A stretch of DNA of 64,000 nt from Pseudovibrio brasiliensis (GCF_018282095.1 NZ_CP074126.1:3452341-3516340); one strand, 5' to 3'. Positions 1 through 8,242 are shown, numbered from the stretch's first letter. Numbers and translations are program-made. The notes: generated from the letters alone by a model not told the origin.

Positions 1-218
1 TTGTCGCAGTCATGAGAAAAATGGCCATCATTCTCAATGCAAAAATGCGAGACCACTTGGACCAAAACCATTGACGATTAACACCGTTGCTTTTTTGCTG
101 CATACCTACAAGTTGCAACAGACAGAAAGCCTCTGCTTAACCACGCTCCCATCTCATCAGCTGCATTCATTCATCCGCAACAGGTCCGGTACTACCGTGG
201 GTTTCAAACAATCAGACC
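1..218. other. Intergenic left edge
   Basis: I see no coding region, RNA gene or repeat here. It probably holds the promoter of the lipoprotein gene at 219, but no convincing -35/-10 pair stands out. Confidence 0.4.
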
Positions 219-494
219 ATGGGTAGAGCCGTGAGAAAAACAATAATAATAACAGCCACCCTGCTCACACTCGGTGCTTGCAGTGAGTACAACAGGACAG
301 ACCGCGCCCTTGTCGGCGGTGGTCTGGGCGCCGCAACAGGTGCTGCAATCGGTGCCGCAACAGGTGATGTTGGAGCCGCGTTTGCAGGCGCAGGCATTGG
401 TGCACTGGCAGGCGGTTTGATCGGTGTAGCAACCACTCCGCGCCGCTGTGTTGGGTACGACGCACATGGTCGACCGTACTATTATCGCTGCTGA
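219..494 (+). CDS. Glycine-zipper lipoprotein
   Basis: This is a 91-residue exported protein. A basic start and hydrophobic stretch lead to a lipobox LGAC, giving a lipidated Cys near residue 21. Residues 33-70 are a run of small-residue repeats (GGGLGAATGAAIGAATG and so on) typical of glycine-zipper membrane-anchoring segments. A short Cys/Tyr-containing tail (RCVGYDAHGRPYYYRC) closes the chain. Proteins of this kind are small outer-membrane or periplasmic lipoproteins of unknown detailed role. A GTG at 231 is an alternative start that keeps the signal peptide. The next gene is convergent, so this is a single-gene unit. The lipoprotein call is firm; the function is unknown. Confidence 0.75.
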   Translation: MGRAVRKTIIITATLLTLGACSEYNRTDRALVGGGLGAATGAAIGAATGDVGAAFAGAGIGALAGGLIGVATTPRRCVGYDAHGRPYYYRC

Positions 495-515
495 TACGCC
501 CGCAGCCAGCCTGGC

Positions 516-935
516 TCAGTCAGGCAGGTCGAGCGGGGTAAAAACGACACTCTCACAGGATCGGTCTGCTGGTCCGTGCCAGACCGCCTCAATGTTGTTG
601 CCATCAGGATCAAGAACAAAAGCTGCATAATATCCCGGATGATAGGAACGCGGGCCTGGTGCGCCGTTGTCATGGCCCCCATTATCCAGAGCAGCTTGAT
701 AAAACGCACGCACTTCATCTTCTGAGTTGGCCATGAATGCCAAATGAACTCTGGTAACATTGTCATCTGTTGCAGGCGTGACAAACAGCTCGTCAAAGAT
801 GAAGAACTCATCAGTTTCATGGGTGAGTGATCTTCCAAGAGTGGCTAAACTCTTCTTGTAAAACTTGGAACTCTTCTGCAGATCTCGTACCACCAATTGT
901 ACGTGATCAATCAGACGTCCTTTGTGTATTTCCAT
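516..935 (-). CDS. VOC family protein (glyoxalase/bleomycin-resistance fold)
   Basis: The 139-residue protein has two beta-alpha-beta-beta-beta modules of the vicinal oxygen chelate superfamily. The N-terminal module opens with DHVQLVVRDLQKSSKFY (His at residue 11, the usual first metal ligand). The C-terminal module contains YYAAFVLDPDGNNIEAVW with a candidate Glu ligand. Family members are metal-dependent lyases, isomerases, dioxygenases or drug-binding proteins, and the substrate cannot be read from sequence. The start at 935 is supported by a strong purine-rich site (GGAGGGG) a few bases upstream. It lies downstream of the cupin-like gene on the same strand. Confidence 0.8.
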   Translation of the reverse strand: MEIHKGRLIDHVQLVVRDLQKSSKFYKKSLATLGRSLTHETDEFFIFDELFVTPATDDNVTRVHLAFMANSEDEVRAFYQAALDNGGHDNGAPGPRSYHPGYYAAFVLDPDGNNIEAVWHGPADRSCESVVFTPLDLPD

Positions 936-974
936 TTAGCCCCTCCCTCAGCCTTTTGCAGGTCACCGACAGAC

Positions 975-1922
975 CTAAAGATCAGACATAAAATCCGGTG
1001 CAGCCATATCCAGTTTGAAGCTGCGCGGGCTCTTGGCGCTTGAAGCCTGCCGCACCATCTTCTTGTAGACCATCTTGTGCGCAGCCGCCAAAGCCATCTT
1101 GGCGTACTTCATAGCCCCAAGGCTGTGCCGACTACCGGAAATCCCAGCAGCCCTCAGCAAGCCATTGGCGTAGACGATCGCATAAAAGTCCCGGATCTCC
1201 TTGGTGAAGTGCTCCGTCGTCACCGAGATGTTCACCTCATCATGGTTCTCCACCCGGTGGGGATTGTTGAGCGGCCAATGCGCCATCTCGCCGGGGCTCA
1301 GCGTCACCTTTGTTGCGAACTCATCATACCAGGGCTCAAAACGGATCTCTTCTTCAGTCGTTCCAAGGAAGATCCCTTCCAGCTGCTCATCAGAAAGAAA
1401 TGGGTCAGTGTTCTCATAGATGTAAACGTCCTTATGGCCCTTCACTTGCCAAAGAGACTGACCGGGTACATCAGCATGATAATACACCTGAGCACCGGGG
1501 GAAGAGATTAGCATCCCTGTCTTGTGCTTGAAGGTTTCAAAACCCGGTACCTTCACCTCAAGCTCATCAAAAATTTTCGACGTAATCTGCCGGAAGCCTT
1601 CATCCCATTCCTGCAATGCACGCAGGGAAAGCCAAAAGCGTCCCTCTTCGACAGCACGAAGCACATCCTCACCTTTGGCACCTTCAATGCTGCCCTGAAG
1701 CCATTGCGACTTCTTGGTGCCAATCGCACCGGGACGCACGAAGTCATAATGTTCAGAGGGGGTTGCCTCAATCAAACGCGCCAGATTTTCTGGCAAAAAG
1801 ACCGGCAGTTCGTGCAAACGGTTTTTCAGCAGCAGCGTATGCTTGCCGAACACCTCTTTGTAGTGCTCTTTCCATTCAACAATCAAATCATGCTGAAGAA
1901 CCAATTCCAAATCATGATACAT
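975..1922 (-). CDS. Cupin/JmjC-like Fe(II)-dependent oxygenase-type protein
   Basis: This is a 315-residue cytosolic protein without a signal peptide. The central part carries the cupin/JmjC pattern YYHADVPGQ (His149, Asp151), then a Lys161 in WQVKGHKD and HWPLNNPHRV (His222), compatible with a His-X-Asp...His metal triad. Related proteins are often called cupin-like or wrongly labelled transcriptional regulators. A hydroxylase role is inferred and the substrate is unknown. The C-terminus is basic and helical. I placed the start at the ATG at 1922 because the longer reading begins with TTG. It is transcribed towards the VOC gene with a 39-bp gap, so the two may be co-transcribed. Confidence 0.65.
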   Translation of the reverse strand: MYHDLELVLQHDLIVEWKEHYKEVFGKHTLLLKNRLHELPVFLPENLARLIEATPSEHYDFVRPGAIGTKKSQWLQGSIEGAKGEDVLRAVEEGRFWLSLRALQEWDEGFRQITSKIFDELEVKVPGFETFKHKTGMLISSPGAQVYYHADVPGQSLWQVKGHKDVYIYENTDPFLSDEQLEGIFLGTTEEEIRFEPWYDEFATKVTLSPGEMAHWPLNNPHRVENHDEVNISVTTEHFTKEIRDFYAIVYANGLLRAAGISGSRHSLGAMKYAKMALAAAHKMVYKKMVRQASSAKSPRSFKLDMAAPDFMSDL

Positions 1923-2095
1923 GACGCCGCCCAACCCGAAAAATACTAGTAAATTTTGACCAGTATATCGAAGTCAGCCCTGCAAACTCATTAACACCGC
2001 GGCAAACACGAGACAGGGTAAATAGATCCTTTACCGACGAAAAACGGGAGCCCGAAGACCCCCGCATTCAAAACTCATCACGTCCAGTTGGACTT

Positions 2096-3229
2096 TCAAG
2101 CAGCTTCAGTTTCCTGCGCCAGCGCTGCTTCTGGAGCCACATAGGTGTAACCCAGGTTTTCAGCCACTTCAGCAACAGTCACCTGACCTTTGTAAACGTT
2201 CAGACCTGGCAGGAAGCCTGGAATGTCGCGTAGGGCAGCTGCATAGCCTTTGTCAGCCAGCGCCAGAACGTAAGGCAGTGTTGCGTTGTTCAGGGCGTAG
2301 GTTGAAGTGCGGGCAACAGCGCCTGGCATGTTAGCCACGCAGTAGTGAACCACTTCATCAACGATGTAAGTTGGATCCTGGTGAGTTGTTGCGCGGGAAG
2401 TTTCAAAACAACCGCCCTGATCGATAGCAACGTCAACCACAACAGAACCCGGCTTCATCGCCTTGATGTGTTCTTTGGTCACCAGCTTCGGTGCAGCTGC
2501 ACCTGCAACCAGAACAGCACCAACAACCAGATCAGCTGCCAGAACTTCTTTCTCAAGCGCTGCACGGTTGGAGAACACTGTCTTCAGACGGGAACCGAAG
2601 CGAGCAGAAAGAGCGTCGAGCACATCAACGTTTCTATCCAGAACGGTCACGTCAGAACCAAGGCCGATTGCCATTTCAATGGCGTGAGCACCAACAACAC
2701 CGCCGCCGATCACAACGGTTTTAGCAGGCGCGACACCTGGTACGCCGCCGAGAAGAACACCAGCACCGCCATTTGCTTTCTGCAGAGCGGTTGCACCAGC
2801 CTGAATGGACAGACGACCAGCAACCTGAGACATAGGCGCCAGAAGGGGAAGGCGACCTTTTTGGTCAGTCACTGTTTCATAAGCGATGCAGACCGCGCCG
2901 GATGCAACAAGGTCAGCAGTCTGTTCTGGGTCCGGAGCCAGGTGCAGGTAGGTGAACAGAAGGTGATCAGGACGGAGCATCTTGCGCTCAACAGCCTGAG
3001 GCTCTTTCACCTTCACAATCATTTCTGCTTTCGCGAAGACTTCAGCAGCAGTCGGCAGGATGGATGCACCTGCTGCTTCATAGTCAGCATCGCTCGCGCC
3101 AATGCCAACGCCAGCATTGGTTTCAACAACCACTTCGTGGCCGTGAGCAACAACTTCACGCACGCTGTCTGGTGTCAGACCAACGCGGTACTCGTGGTTT
3201 TTAATCTCCTTAGGAACACCTACAAGCAT
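2096..3229 (-). CDS. ald: Alanine dehydrogenase
   Basis: The 377-residue enzyme catalyses NAD-dependent, reversible oxidative deamination of L-alanine to pyruvate and ammonia in the cytosol. Length matches the family (about 371). Visible motifs are MLVGVPKEIKNHEYRVGLTP with substrate Arg15, Lys75 and His96 (YLHLAP), the dinucleotide-binding GGGVVG at 175-180, Asp270, and the family signature HYCVANMPGAVARTSTYALN around 295-314. A GGGAG site precedes the ATG. It is divergent from an Lrp/AsnC regulator across a 156-bp intergenic region, the classic arrangement for alanine-responsive control. Confidence 0.97.
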   Translation of the reverse strand: MLVGVPKEIKNHEYRVGLTPDSVREVVAHGHEVVVETNAGVGIGASDADYEAAGASILPTAAEVFAKAEMIVKVKEPQAVERKMLRPDHLLFTYLHLAPDPEQTADLVASGAVCIAYETVTDQKGRLPLLAPMSQVAGRLSIQAGATALQKANGGAGVLLGGVPGVAPAKTVVIGGGVVGAHAIEMAIGLGSDVTVLDRNVDVLDALSARFGSRLKTVFSNRAALEKEVLAADLVVGAVLVAGAAAPKLVTKEHIKAMKPGSVVVDVAIDQGGCFETSRATTHQDPTYIVDEVVHYCVANMPGAVARTSTYALNNATLPYVLALADKGYAAALRDIPGFLPGLNVYKGQVTVAEVAENLGYTYVAPEAALAQETEAA

Positions 3230-3385
3230 GTTTTTCTCCCAATCAGCTTCGGACCTGTGTTTCTACATAGCTTATGGAAATCTCGGTGGCAGATGCTTGC
3301 AATGTGCGCTCAACACGGTACATTTTAGCAAACTTCTACGAATAAACATCGTTCAGACACAATAATCTGCGAAAACGGCAAAGCT

Positions 3386-3853
3386 ATGAAACTCGACAAG
3401 CTTGATAAAAAGATCCTTCGCGCTCTGCAGGACAATGGCCGTATTTCCAATTCTGACCTGGCAGATCATGTGGGGCTTTCAGCCTCAGCTTGTCTGCGCC
3501 GTGTTCGTACTTTGGAGTCAGAAGGCGTTATCGAGAAGTACGTCGCTCTGCTCAATCCCAAGAAACTGGGCAAGCGTATGAGTGTCTTTGTCGAGATCTC
3601 CCTTGGTTCCCAATCAGAAGAAGCCCTCTCCACCTTTGAGAAGGCCGTGGACCGCTCCGCCGAGATCATGGAGTGCCATCTGATGGGCGGTGATGCGGAC
3701 TACATTCTGCGTGTCATGGCAGATGATCCGGTCGATTTTGAGCGCATTCACCGAGACCACCTCACCCGCCTGCCCGGCGTTGTTCGTATGCGTTCCTCTT
3801 TTGCAATTCGCTCCACCAAACAAGGCAGCGCTCTGCCTATCTCTGAGGGCTAG
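3386..3853 (+). CDS. Lrp/AsnC family transcriptional regulator, probable regulator of ald
   Basis: The 155-residue protein begins with the typical Lrp sequence (LDKLDKKILRALQDNGRISN) and a helix-turn-helix ending LSASACLRRVRTLESEG. A C-terminal RAM ligand-binding domain follows (ECHLMGGDADYILRVMADD). Such proteins form octamers that sense amino acids. Because the gene is divergent from ald with a short shared promoter region, it most likely activates ald in response to alanine, and may regulate itself. That target assignment is an inference from position. No strong Shine-Dalgarno is seen before the ATG. Confidence 0.93.
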   Translation: MKLDKLDKKILRALQDNGRISNSDLADHVGLSASACLRRVRTLESEGVIEKYVALLNPKKLGKRMSVFVEISLGSQSEEALSTFEKAVDRSAEIMECHLMGGDADYILRVMADDPVDFERIHRDHLTRLPGVVRMRSSFAIRSTKQGSALPISEG

Positions 3854-3980
3854 ACCGCCTTCATAAACCTTGCGTTTTTCTCACAGGCATACTCGACGCT
3901 TCTGCCAAACCACACTATAACAACGCTCAATTGTATATTGCCTGCAGCTCTCCCGGGCTGCATGAGTATGGAGCACGACT

Positions 3981-4856
3981 TTGACCCCAATTATCACTTG
4001 CTTGCTGGACGGTCGCTACGAGCTGGCCGAAGGTCTCCTCTGGGATGAACTGACAAAACACCTGTTCTTCTGCGACATCCTTGGAAAACAGATCCACGCA
4101 ATGCATTGGGATACCAAAGAAGTCACCACATGGGACTTCCCGAAAGTCGTCGGCTCCTTCGGCCTTTGCAAGGATGGCCGCCTCATTGTGGCAATGAAGG
4201 ACGAGATCATCCTGTTCAACACCGTGACCAAAATCTACGAGGTCATCGCAAAGATTGAGCCGGATAACCCACGCACCCGTCTCAACGACGGTAAGGTTGG
4301 ACCAGACGGCGCGTTCTGGGTGGGCACCATGGATGACATCAGCCCAAGAACCCCAATCGCCAGCCTTTACCGCGTGGCGCCAAATGGCAATGTCACCCAG
4401 ATCGCCACAGAGATCCGCACATCCAATGGTTTGGCATGGTCCCCGGATACCAAGACCATGTACCACTCCGACACCGGCTCAGGTGAAGTCTTCGCTTATG
4501 ACTTTGACCGCGATTTCGGTGCAGTCACCAACCAGCGCAAGTTCGCACAGCTGGACAACACCGTAGGCAGACCGGACGGTGCAACCGTTGACACAGATGG
4601 CAACTACTGGTCCGCAGGCGTTTCCGCAGGCAACGTCAACTGCTTTGCGCCAGATGGCCAGCTGCTGCAGTCCATCGCAATGCCAGTGCCGCGCCCGACA
4701 ATCCCGTGTTTTGCAGGTCCAAACCTGGGCACGCTTGTTGTCGCCAGCCTGCGCCCACATGGCGATGACGAACTCCTCAAAGAGTTCCCGAAGTCCGGCG
4801 GCATCTTCGCAATGGATGTGGAACACAAAGGCTTGCCAACCTACCGCTTTGGATAA
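3981..4856 (+). CDS. SMP-30/gluconolactonase/LRE family protein
   Basis: The 291-residue protein has a six-bladed beta-propeller lactonase fold. The family metal ligands are visible: Glu17 in YELAEGLLW, Asn149 in TSNGLAWSPD and Asp199 in GRPDGATVD. The substrate-loop sequence RLNDGKVGPDGAFWVGTMDD (Arg100, Asn102) is also present. Members hydrolyse sugar lactones such as glucono- or arabino-lactone; the exact substrate is unknown. The frame is closed upstream by a TGA at 3963, so the start is a TTG at 3981, supported by a GGAG seven bases upstream. A terminator follows the stop. The gene appears monocistronic. Confidence 0.9.
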   Translation: MTPIITCLLDGRYELAEGLLWDELTKHLFFCDILGKQIHAMHWDTKEVTTWDFPKVVGSFGLCKDGRLIVAMKDEIILFNTVTKIYEVIAKIEPDNPRTRLNDGKVGPDGAFWVGTMDDISPRTPIASLYRVAPNGNVTQIATEIRTSNGLAWSPDTKTMYHSDTGSGEVFAYDFDRDFGAVTNQRKFAQLDNTVGRPDGATVDTDGNYWSAGVSAGNVNCFAPDGQLLQSIAMPVPRPTIPCFAGPNLGTLVVASLRPHGDDELLKEFPKSGGIFAMDVEHKGLPTYRFG

Positions 4857-4904
4857 AGCACCCTGCCGAAAGGCAGACTGGCACGAAGAGACAAACACTT
4901 TTAG

Positions 4905-4933
4905 CACCGCAGGCTCATGGCCGGCGGTGTTTT
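4905..4933 (+). terminator. Rho-independent terminator after the lactonase gene
   Basis: A CACCGC/GCGGTG stem with an additional inner GGC/GCC pairing is followed by TTTTCGTTT, about 50 bases past the stop. Confidence 0.65.
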
Positions 4934-4960
4934 CGTTTGGCCCCAGATACGGGGGGAGCA

Positions 4961-5045
4961 AGGCGAGCAGGCAGTGCCTGCGCATTGTAAATAAGTTAGT
5001 TTCTTCGGCATTGGCTGCTCGCCTCGCCCGGGCGTTTTTGCATGA
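4961..5045 (+). ncRNA. Candidate structured RNA: 18-bp inverted repeat plus T-run
   Basis: The arms AGGCGAGCAGGCAGTGCC (4961-4978) and GGCATTGGCTGCTCGCCT (5007-5024) match at 16 of 18 positions, one of the other two being a G-U pair. The 28-base loop is A/T rich. The palindrome GCCCGGGC and TTTTT follow at about 5027-5039. This would form a long stem and could be a small RNA or a 3' end. No known family is recognised. Confidence 0.4.
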
Positions 5046-5410
5046 AACAAGATCTCCACCGAAAGGCATTGGGAGCAGGTGCCTACCCATCAGGATCAGT
5101 CCTCACAAAGCACAAGGCTTTGCTTGGAACCTCCCCGTCTGGGCAGTCGCTATCTCAGACAGTTTGACCTGTCCGTGACAGCTGCAGCTGCCAGTGTAGA
5201 CGCCCATCGGGTGACCAGCTTCCGCTTGGTCCCTGCACTAAAGACTTTCAAGGGGTGTTTCAACGAACCCGCCAGATGATGCGTTACTTCACCCGGTAGC
5301 CCCGCCCAGCCCACGCCGCACTGACGGTCGGTCCGCCAGCTGCCCGTTTACGTGAACATGAGATAAGTATGGGTTATGTGCTGGCAGCGGGGATAAGTTT
5401 TTCTGCAGCC
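5046..5410. other. Gene-free G+C-rich stretch
   Basis: No open frame here reads like a protein. The stretch is rich in short complementary segments (for example around CAGCTGCAGCTG near 5180 and GCCAGCTGCCC/GCTGGCAGC near 5335-5390). It may be part of a structured transcript. I tested it by eye against RNase P, 6S and SRP RNA signatures and found no match. Confidence 0.3.
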
Positions 5411-5440
5411 TGAAAGAGAAAGGGGCAGTCAAACTGCCCC
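5411..5440 (-). terminator. Rho-independent terminator of trhO
   Basis: GGGGCAG (5422-5428) pairs with CTGCCCC (5434-5440). On the minus strand the stem is followed by CTTTCTCTTTC, just past the trhO stop. Confidence 0.75.
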
Positions 5441-5456
5441 CTCACAAAGCTTAGCT

Positions 5457-6275
5457 TCAGCCTTCGCTGCTCTCAGACGATTTATCGTCAATCTGATAAG
5501 GCGCAAGCACCTTCTTGGTTTTTTCTGGCAAGTTCCGTCCCCAACCAGCATCGAGTTTGTGATCAACAGACACGCGGTCATCAAACACAAAGCACTCACC
5601 TTTCCAGAGACTCTCCTCTTCAGGCACTTTCTCTAGATAGTTCAGAATGCCACCTTCAAGGTGGTAAACCTCATCAAAGCCCTGCTCCAGCATCAGGCCA
5701 GTCGCCCGCTCACAGCGAATGCCTCCGGTACAGAACATGGCAACTTTCTTCTTGGTGCGCAGAGAGTTGTCGTTGCGTTTGACCCACTCAGGAAACTCGT
5801 TGAACGTTTCCGTTTCGGGATCAAGAGCACCCTCAAACGTGCCCAGCGCAAACTCATAATCATTGCGTGTATCAATCACGACCGTCTCTGGATCAGAGAT
5901 CAGCGCATTCCAGTCCTCTGGTTTCACATAGGTGCCAACAAGATCATTTGGATCAATATGATTGAGGCCCATGTTCACGATGGCTTTCTTCAACCGCACC
6001 TTCATGCGCTTGAACGGAAGCTTCTTCGCCCAGCTTTCCTTAACGATGATATCGTCAAATCGTGGATCATTGCGCAAATACGCAATCACTTCACGCATCT
6101 GCTGCTCTTCACCAGCGATGGTGCCGTTGATGCCCTCACGGGCAATAAGAAGACTGCCGCGAATGCCTCGCTCCTTACAGAATGCAAGCAGCGGTTCGCG
6201 CATGTCTTCGTAGTCTGCAAACTCAACAAACTTATAGAGCGCACAGACCAAAATGGGGGTCAGTGTAGGTGTCAT
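5457..6275 (-). CDS. trhO: tRNA uridine(34) hydroxylase, rhodanese domain (TrhO/YceA family)
   Basis: The 272-residue protein belongs to the oxygen-dependent tRNA U34 hydroxylases that start 5-oxyacetyluridine wobble modification. An N-terminal acylphosphatase-like domain (residues 5-100, [10 protein letters not shown]) is followed by a rhodanese domain ([20 protein letters not shown]). The active-site loop is [11 protein letters not shown], with catalytic Cys182 and a second Cys188. I chose the ATG at 6275 because it gives the family N-terminus; an ATG at 6317 is possible. It sits between the lactonase gene and the R-body locus, with a terminator on each side, so it is probably transcribed alone. 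Confidence 0.92.
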   Translation of the reverse strand: MTPTLTPILVCALYKFVEFADYEDMREPLLAFCKERGIRGSLLIAREGINGTIAGEEQQMREVIAYLRNDPRFDDIIVKESWAKKLPFKRMKVRLKKAIVNMGLNHIDPNDLVGTYVKPEDWNALISDPETVVIDTRNDYEFALGTFEGALDPETETFNEFPEWVKRNDNSLRTKKKVAMFCTGGIRCERATGLMLEQGFDEVYHLEGGILNYLEKVPEEESLWKGECFVFDDRVSVDHKLDAGWGRNLPEKTKKVLAPYQIDDKSSESSEG

Positions 6276-6355
6276 TCTCAGCCTTTTGGCATTATTCGTG
6301 AGAATACCTATACTCATTTCCCCCCTGTCTGTCAGCAAGAGAGACTCTCCCAAAA

Positions 6356-6389
6356 CGACAAAACCTCCCCTACCGAGGCAGGGAAGGTT
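6356..6389 (-). terminator. Probable terminator of the R-body gene cluster
   Basis: On the minus strand, AACCTTCCCT (6389-6380) pairs with AGGGGAGGTT (6371-6362), ten pairs with one G-U. The stem is followed by a T-rich but interrupted tail. It lies downstream of the last reb gene and upstream of trhO. Confidence 0.5.
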
Positions 6390-6444
6390 CCGGAGCAAGC
6401 TGCCCATTGTATCATCAGACTCCAGATTTTCCGGAGAGTGGTGA

Positions 6445-6765
6445 TTACCGCGGACGGAAAGCTTCCACGATAGTGAGCAGAGTTTGCAACTGATCTGGCG
6501 TACCAGCCTGAGCAACTTTTTCCGTTGCCCCAGCTGCTGCCATGGTGTCCATGGAGTAGATCTGCATGACACCCTGGTTAGTGGCTGCTTGAGCCAGCGT
6601 ATTCTGCTGCTGAGCTGCAGCTACGTTATTCTCAAAGAGAATTCCGGTGGAATGTGCCATAGTCTGAAACAGCGACCCCATTGCCATGGCAGGTGCTTCT
6701 GCAACCACCTTCACATTCGCCTGGGTCACAGCGTCTGTGATCATTGGACTAACCGTATCTGGCAT
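6445..6765 (-). CDS. RebB-family R-body structural protein (copy 1)
   Basis: The 106-residue protein is a RebB-type subunit. These proteins polymerise into R-bodies, insoluble ribbons that coil inside the cell and can unroll to burst membranes. The family core is clear: [20 protein letters not shown], then [21 protein letters not shown], then [14 protein letters not shown] set the start at the third in-frame ATG (6765), because AAGGA lies eight bases upstream and the protein then has the same length as its neighbour at 6911. The two are very alike at both protein and DNA level, pointing to recent duplication. It is the last gene of the minus-strand reb cluster. Confidence 0.9.
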   Translation of the reverse strand: MPDTVSPMITDAVTQANVKVVAEAPAMAMGSLFQTMAHSTGILFENNVAAAQQQNTLAQAATNQGVMQIYSMDTMAAAGATEKVAQAGTPDQLQTLLTIVEAFRPR

Positions 6766-6910
6766 AGTCATCATCCTTCAATACAAAAGAGAGAGGTCGT
6801 GTCCGGTGGCCTTGCAGAGAACCACCAAGGGCATGCCCAACTGAAAACCAACCGGACACCATTAAACAGCAGTTTGAGAAAACGCCGCCGGACGGCGACG
6901 CCAGAACCTA

Positions 6911-7231
6911 TTAGGTCGGGTTGAATACGCGCAGAATTGTCAGCAGCGTGTTCAGCTGATCTGGTGTGCCGCTCTGAGCAACTTTTTCGGTAGCACCAGC
7001 ACCAGCCATCGTATCCATGGAGTAGATCTGCATAACTCCCTGGTTAGCTGCAGCCTGAGAAAGAATGTTCTGCTGCTGTGCTGCAGAAACATAGTTCTCA
7101 AAGAGAATTCCGGTGGAATGAGCCATTGTCTGATAGACGCTGCCCATTGCCATTGCAGGGGCTTCACCAACCACCTTTACGTTGGACTGGGTAACGGCAT
7201 CAGTGATCATTGGGCTAACAGTAGTTGGCAT
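6911..7231 (-). CDS. RebB-family R-body structural protein (copy 2)
   Basis: The 106-residue RebB-type protein is nearly identical in layout to copy 1: [20 protein letters not shown], then [20 protein letters not shown], then [20 protein letters not shown] and a short hydrophobic tail. AGAGGAC precedes the ATG at normal spacing. R-body ribbons usually need several RebA/RebB-like subunits of this size, so tandem copies may adjust subunit ratio. Spacers of about 145-158 bp separate it from its neighbours, larger than typical within an operon, and contain inverted repeats. The family assignment is firm; the toxic or structural role in this host is inferred. Confidence 0.92.
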   Translation of the reverse strand: MPTTVSPMITDAVTQSNVKVVGEAPAMAMGSVYQTMAHSTGILFENYVSAAQQQNILSQAAANQGVMQIYSMDTMAGAGATEKVAQSGTPDQLNTLLTILRVFNPT

Positions 7232-7389
7232 TCTAATAGTCCTCTTTCATACAGTTCTGGTCAAAATCCGGTTCTGCTTTTCCTTGAACTGGCTCCAAAG
7301 GAGTACGCACTACTACAACTGAAAGGATGCATCAGAACCATTCTCATCGCTCTGGCCTTGCACCAGAAAGCGAAGCTCGAAAGTTCCGG

Positions 7390-7731
7390 TTATTGATTGA
7401 AACTACGCAAGGTAGTCAGCAGCGTGGTCAGCTGATCAGATGTCCCGATCTGAGCAACCTTTTCCGTGGCCGATGCTCCGGCCATTGTGTTGACTGAATA
7501 GATTTGCATGACGCCCTGATTGGTCGTCGCTTGTGCAAGAGTTGAAAATTGAGAAGCCGCCGCAACGGAGTTTTGAAAGAGAATGCCCGTTGAATGTGCC
7601 AGGGATGCATAAAGGTTCCCCATTGCAATGGCTGGCGCTTCCCCAATCACCGCCACATTGGTTTGCGTCACAGCATCCGTCACCATGCCATCCTCTGGTA
7701 TTACGGGACCAATCCCCGGTAGATCCGCCAT
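7390..7731 (-). CDS. RebB-family R-body structural protein (copy 3)
   Basis: The 113-residue RebB-type protein has a short extra N-terminus (MADLPGIGPVIPEDG) before the core [40 protein letters not shown] and [20 protein letters not shown] follow. The ATG at 7731 is preceded by GGGAG eight bases upstream. An upstream TTG-type extension to 7797 adds a cysteine-rich stretch without family support, so I left it out. The Shine-Dalgarno lies inside an 11-base segment that is exactly complementary to a segment just upstream in the mRNA (7877-7887), suggesting translational control of this copy. Confidence 0.9.
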   Translation of the reverse strand: MADLPGIGPVIPEDGMVTDAVTQTNVAVIGEAPAIAMGNLYASLAHSTGILFQNSVAAASQFSTLAQATTNQGVMQIYSVNTMAGASATEKVAQIGTSDQLTTLLTTLRSFNQ

Positions 7732-7734
7732 AAA

Positions 7735-7887
7735 GTCACTCCCACCTGAACAACCGAACTCAAGAGCAATTCGGCAAAAAACGCAGCCCTGCTTCACCCC
7801 TGATCAGGCACAGGCAGTGCACTGACCAGAGGCAAACTCTCAATGATTTAGAAAACTGGAAAAGCCTTCCCGAAATGTGGGAGTGAC
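7735..7887 (-). promoter_or_regulatory. Long-range inverted repeat covering the ribosome site of RebB copy 3
   Basis: GTCACTCCCAC (7735-7745) and GTGGGAGTGAC (7877-7887) are exact reverse complements, 11 bp, spanning nearly the whole spacer. In the mRNA, the downstream arm contains the GGGAG site just before the ATG at 7731. Pairing would hide that site. Confidence 0.5.
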
Positions 7888-7900
7888 CTTTCACTACGCT

Positions 7901-8242
7901 TTAACGCGAAAAGTACCGACGCAATGTTTCAAGCAAACTTTCATTCACCTGCTCGATCTCTTGCGGATCCATATGCGAAATGCTGTTTGCGGCAGCCATG
8001 GAACCAACAGAATAAGTATGCAAAATTCCCTGGCTCAACGCCGTCTGTGCAATGATGTTCTGGCGCTGTGCATTCGCGACAGAATTCTCAAAAAGCACCC
8101 CCGTTGATTGCGCCGCTGTAAGAAAGGTGAGCCCCAGCGCAAACGCTGGCGCTACTCCCAGAAGGGCAATGATATCAGCATCAACGGCTCCGCCATCGGA
8201 GGGTTTTGTTGAGCCACATTGTTCCTCAATAGTCTTTGGCAT
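7901..8242 (-). CDS. Divergent RebB-family protein (copy 4)
   Basis: The 113-residue protein keeps the RebB pattern but is the most divergent of the small copies. An N-terminal arm (MPKTIEEQCGSTKPSDGGAV) replaces the usual TDAVTQ segment. DIIALLGVAPAFALGLTFLT and AAQSTGVLFENSVANAQRQN match the core, and QGILHTYSVGSMAAANSISH replaces QGVMQIYS. The C-terminus is longer and charged (LETLRRYFSR), and a Cys at residue 9 is unusual. GGAG precedes the ATG. Divergence suggests a distinct position in the ribbon or a capping or assembly function; that is speculation. Confidence 0.8.
   Translation of the reverse strand: MPKTIEEQCGSTKPSDGGAVDADIIALLGVAPAFALGLTFLTAAQSTGVLFENSVANAQRQNIIAQTALSQGILHTYSVGSMAAANSISHMDPQEIEQVNESLLETLRRYFSR

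Noticed and set aside
2345-3328. Long plus-strand frame opposite ald
   Set aside because: It is the mirror of alanine dehydrogenase, whose motifs are on the other strand; the translation has no domain-like pattern.
5046-5410. Possible RNase P, 6S or SRP RNA in the gene-free stretch
   Set aside because: I looked for the conserved blocks of these RNAs on both strands and saw none; only anonymous complementarity remains.
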